Part shown: positions 12,898 to 15,528 of the stretch, one piece after another
Position numbering within the stretch: position 1 is the first letter of the stretch
How the letters are laid out: every line of letters starts with the position of its first letter
Source: JBDRDI01 sp043820875
GTDB taxonomy: Bacteria > Patescibacteriota > Patescibacteriia > Patescibacteriales > UBA12075
Reading direction: 5' to 3'
Assembly: GCA_043820875.1 (NCBI GenBank)
Contig: JBDRDI010000023.1
Coordinates: 1-15,528, forward strand
Length of the DNA: 15,528 bases
Made by a program: the position numbers and the translations under genes
The notes under the pieces: generated by a model
The model's input: the letters and a program-made list of their open reading frames with translations, nothing else
Database searches by the model: none
Told to the model about the DNA's origin: nothing

Positions 12898-14899
12898 TTC
12901 CGCCGCCGACCAAAATTTCATCAATACCGTCCTTGTCCATGTCGCTCGCCATTACCCTTATGGCTTCTTGAAAATCTTGACTATAGCCATAAAATTCGCT
13001 GACCAATCTACCGTCTTTTGTAAAAACTTTCACCTTCGAAGATCCTCCGGCGCCCGCTCCGGTGATAATTTCCTTTGTGCCGTTACCGTTTATATCGCCG
13101 GTAGCAACAGAAACTCCGCCGCGAAAATTTTGGCCATAGGCGAAAAATCCACCGGTTAATGGCCGACCATCTTTTGTAAACACTCGCACGTGCGGTCCGC
13201 CTCCTGCTCCGGCACCGGTGATTATTTCTTTGGTTCCATCGCCGTTCATGTCAATCACGGCCACATTGACGCCGCCGCGGAAATTTTCATCATAAGCAAA
13301 AAATCCACCTGTCAATTGCCGACCGTCAATTCCAAAAATACGGACATGCGGTCCTCCTCCTGCCCCGGCACCAGTGATAATTTCTTTTGTGCCATCGCAG
13401 TTCAAATCGCTTACGGCAAAAGAAATTTCTCCATTAAATTTTCCGTCATACGGCAAAAAAGTGGATATTAAATTGCCATTTTTATATATAGAAATCCGAC
13501 CGGAACTATTCACGAGTTCTTCCATGTCGCCATCGTTGTCAATATCGTCTATCAAAATCTGTGCCGAACCGGGATGCTCATCTTTATATGAAAAAAATCC
13601 GTTCTGCTTTTGACTACCCGAATAATCAAAGACGCGAGCAAAGTCACCGTTGGTGAAACTGTTCCCGACAATCTCCTTATTTTCTTTTAAAAGCACCACT
13701 CCATCATTGGCCGGAATTTTTATCCAGTTTATTCTGGTTCCGTCATTAACCCGCCTGTCCTGCGTGCCGTTTATTTTTTCAAATTCTTCTTTGGAAAAAA
13801 CATAGACTTGACTCACAGAGGTGGAATTTACAATCGAGATGCCATTTTTAAAATCCCTTCGCCACAAACCCTTCTTGATAATTTTATTCTCTTTATCCAA
13901 TAAATTATAAGCGCGAGACTGAGCCGCGCCCAATTTTATTTCATATTCGTCGTACCACCAAGCTTGCGCGTGAGTTTCAGCACCGCTGTCAAAAGCATAA
14001 TAAGCGTCACCAAGCAAGGCGCTTGATAGCCCAAAACGCATTTTTTGAAAACTCTCCATCTTGCCGGAATTATTTGTGTCAGCTGCGACAATATAAATAT
14101 TCGGCTTTTGATTTTTAACCGGCATTTTATTTATTATTTCATTAATGGTTTCTTCCCAAGCGTCCGATCCGAGCCATGGCGATGGAAAACTTTCAAAAAG
14201 CATGCCATTCACTCGGTTCTCAAAATTGGCCGGCGTACCGATATTGGCAATGAGAAGTTTGCCTCCAAGTTTTTCCCGAGTCTTGGAAAGCAAACTATCC
14301 ATATGCGCGTACCAATAATTATCAATGCTTTTTGCGTTGTCTTTTTGTCCGTCTTTATTAATATCCAAATCGCCGCTATTCAACCAGCTTAAATTAGGAA
14401 AAACCATGTCATAAAAAACTCCATCCCAATTATTTTTCTTTGCCGCCTCGGAAGACAAATTTGATAAATAATTATTCCACGCCTCTCCTCCATCCGTGAA
14501 TTGGATGGTTGGCCAACCAGGAAAAGTCACGTAATTGTTTTTTGAATCCCTTAGCCACCAATTATTTCCATCGGTTTGACCGTACATCTTCCGACGGAAT
14601 TGCGCCCACGCGGTCAAGTCTTGCAAATTAACACTTTGACTTGGAATATAAGCAAAAATATTTATTTGCTTATTTTTATTTTTTAAATAATCTAAAATTT
14701 TCGGATCAACTTCCACAGTATCTACGTCAATAATCAACAAATCATATTTAGACAATTTATCTTTTTCTTTCGGAGCAGTATTGGGATTAAGAAACAGATC
14801 GGCCAACTTAGGAAAAGTATTTTTTTCAATAAAAGCAAAAACTGGCCGCGCCCAAAAAATAAACATAAAAAATATTAGAATAAAAAATATTTTTTTCAT
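12890..14899 (-). CDS. Secreted TIM-barrel glycosidase-like protein with FG-GAP repeats
   Basis: A 669-residue protein with a signal peptide (MKKIFFILIFFMFIFWARPVFA). Residues about 28–350 look like a hypothetical glycosyl hydrolase barrel (GHL15/GH114-like), with strands LLIIDVD (54–60), INIFAYIPS, DGVFYDMVF (159–167), LLIANIG and GMLFESFPS (232–240). Asp164 and Glu236 stand where catalytic acids would be expected. A DxNxDGxxD loop (179–187) inside the barrel suggests bound calcium. Residues about 445–669 hold five FG-GAP/VCBS-type calcium-loop repeats, three of them near-identical with EIITGAGAGG and a 52-residue period (Asp498, Asp550, Asp602), which would form a beta-propeller-like binding surface. 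It overlaps the upstream glycosyltransferase by ATGA, indicating coupled translation. The glycan substrate is unknown. Confidence 0.8.
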   Translation of the reverse strand: MKKIFFILIFFMFIFWARPVFAFIEKNTFPKLADLFLNPNTAPKEKDKLSKYDLLIIDVDTVEVDPKILDYLKNKNKQINIFAYIPSQSVNLQDLTAWAQFRRKMYGQTDGNNWWLRDSKNNYVTFPGWPTIQFTDGGEAWNNYLSNLSSEAAKKNNWDGVFYDMVFPNLSWLNSGDLDINKDGQKDNAKSIDNYWYAHMDSLLSKTREKLGGKLLIANIGTPANFENRVNGMLFESFPSPWLGSDAWEETINEIINKMPVKNQKPNIYIVAADTNNSGKMESFQKMRFGLSSALLGDAYYAFDSGAETHAQAWWYDEYEIKLGAAQSRAYNLLDKENKIIKKGLWRRDFKNGISIVNSTSVSQVYVFSKEEFEKINGTQDRRVNDGTRINWIKIPANDGVVLLKENKEIVGNSFTNGDFARVFDYSGSQKQNGFFSYKDEHPGSAQILIDDIDNDGDMEELVNSSGRISIYKNGNLISTFLPYDGKFNGEISFAVSDLNCDGTKEIITGAGAGGGPHVRIFGIDGRQLTGGFFAYDENFRGGVNVAVIDMNGDGTKEIITGAGAGGGPHVRVFTKDGRPLTGGFFAYGQNFRGGVSVATGDINGNGTKEIITGAGAGGSSKVKVFTKDGRLVSEFYGYSQDFQEAIRVMASDMDKDGIDEILVGGGIE
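13040..13430 (-). repeat. 156-bp coding tandem repeats (FG-GAP units)
   Basis: Three in-frame DNA repeats of 156 bases encode the DxNxDGTKEIITGAGAGG units of the glycosidase-like protein. Long stretches are shared at the nucleotide level but with many synonymous changes, for example the blocks near 13048, 13204 and 13360. The exact outer limits are approximate. Confidence 0.7.
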
Positions 14900-15528
14900 A
14901 ATAAACTCCGGTAGTGTTTCATTAATTCTTGATAAAAATTTTCTTCATTAAGCACACGCGCGGTTTCCTTACTCTTTCGGCTCATGGCGGACAGATCCGC
15001 TTTGTCTAATTTATTTAATTTTTTGGCCAAATCAAAATAATCGCCGCAAGAAAACAAAAATCCATTTTCATTGTCTTTTACGATTTCCGGCATGCCACCG
15101 ACGCGGGAAGCTATAACAACTTTTCCTTGAGCCAAAGATTCCAACATGCAAAAAGGCATATTGTCCGGCCAAACCGAAGGCATAATTACCGCCTTGGCTC
15201 CGCCAATAATATCGCGCAAGTCATTGCCACTTTTCCAGCCAACAAATTGAATTCGCGCGGATTGGCCGGTTTCTTTCACCAACTTTTTCAGACTCAAAGA
15301 ATCAGGACCAACTCCGGCGATTTTCAATTTTATTTTTTTATTTTCTATTTTCTCCATGGCCTTAATAATCAAATCAACTCCTTTCTCCTTGGAAAGGCGG
15401 CCATAATAAAGCAAATATTCTTCTTCGCCACCCGCTATTTTATTTTCAATCACGGAATTTAAAATGTTCGGAGGCAGAAAATAATAGAGTTCGATCATTC
15501 TTTCCTTCTGTATGCCAAATTCAATGCA
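14896..15528 (-). CDS. GT4-family glycosyltransferase, C-terminal half (5' end beyond window)
   Basis: The reading frame is open to the window edge (the codons before the internal ATG at 15498 read CIEFGIQKER), so this is a truncated view of a longer gene and 15498 is not the start. The visible 210 residues are the donor-binding half of a GT-B glycosyltransferase: YYGRLSKEKGVDLIIKAM carries the phosphate-binding Arg and Lys, followed by IAGVGPD, IQFVGW and PSVWPDNMPFCMLESLAQG. In this last motif the first acidic residue of E-x7-E is Asp (D-N-M-P-F-C-M-L-E), as in GT4 enzymes with an N-x-P variant. GGMPEIV follows. It ends with TGA inside ATGA, overlapping the secreted glycosidase-like gene by 4 bases. 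Acceptor and donor are not readable. Confidence 0.9.
   Translation of the reverse strand, partial: CIEFGIQKERMIELYYFLPPNILNSVIENKIAGGEEEYLLYYGRLSKEKGVDLIIKAMEKIENKKIKLKIAGVGPDSLSLKKLVKETGQSARIQFVGWKSGNDLRDIIGGAKAVIMPSVWPDNMPFCMLESLAQGKVVIASRVGGMPEIVKDNENGFLFSCGDYFDLAKKLNKLDKADLSAMSRKSKETARVLNEENFYQELMKHYRSLL

Noticed and set aside
4561..15528. UGA recoding as in Gracilibacteria or Absconditabacteria
   Set aside because: UGA ends the ftsL-like and glycosyltransferase genes exactly at coupled junctions, so the standard bacterial code applies.

Overview
The window is AT-rich bacterial chromosome in which every supported gene lies on the minus strand. I infer a Patescibacteria (CPR) member, most likely Parcubacteria-like. 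The reasons are the small dcw division cluster mraZ–rsmH–ftsL–ftsI–murF, a MurF without its usual N-terminal substrate domain, a TsaB-like protein about half the usual length, sparse Shine-Dalgarno sites, and secreted FG-GAP and DUF11-type surface proteins. UGA is used as a stop (for example in the ATGA overlap at 14896–14899), so this is not a UGA-glycine lineage. No tRNA, rRNA, CRISPR array or transposase gene was seen.

Layout, in transcription order from high to low coordinates. (1) 15528–10950: a surface/glycan operon. It holds the 3' part of a GT4 glycosyltransferase, a secreted TIM-barrel glycosidase-like protein with C-terminal FG-GAP repeats (overlapping the glycosyltransferase by 4 bases), and a membrane-anchored protein with a large beta-rich exterior. 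A rho-independent terminator closes it. (2) 10912–9607: a second GT4 glycosyltransferase with its own promoter, ending in a perfect 72-bp palindrome. (3) 9606–6911: an 820-residue lipoprotein made of six PKD-like domains and a carbohydrate-binding-like C-terminus. It is far more GC-rich than its neighbours and is closed by a strong terminator, so it looks like an inserted cassette. (4) 6907–6354: a short TsaB-like gene with an apparently leaderless promoter, then a terminator. (5) 6306–937: the division and cell-wall operon. It has a consensus promoter, a three-repeat MraZ operator, a leader hairpin, mraZ, a possible 44-codon ORF, rsmH, an FtsL-like gene, a class B penicillin-binding protein and murF. 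(6) 919–1: cysS with its own apparently leaderless promoter, cut by the window edge.

Regions 1–3 would build and decorate the cell surface: cytoplasmic glycosyltransferases, a secreted glycosidase-like protein and large adhesin-like displays. Region 5 makes septal peptidoglycan under MraZ autoregulation. The most unusual structures are: 7-bp tandem repeats at the stop codons of murF, ftsI and the tsaB-like gene; the 72-bp palindrome that contains a gene's stop codon; the GC-rich lipoprotein cassette; two promoters spaced exactly for leaderless mRNAs; and the regulatory region upstream of mraZ.
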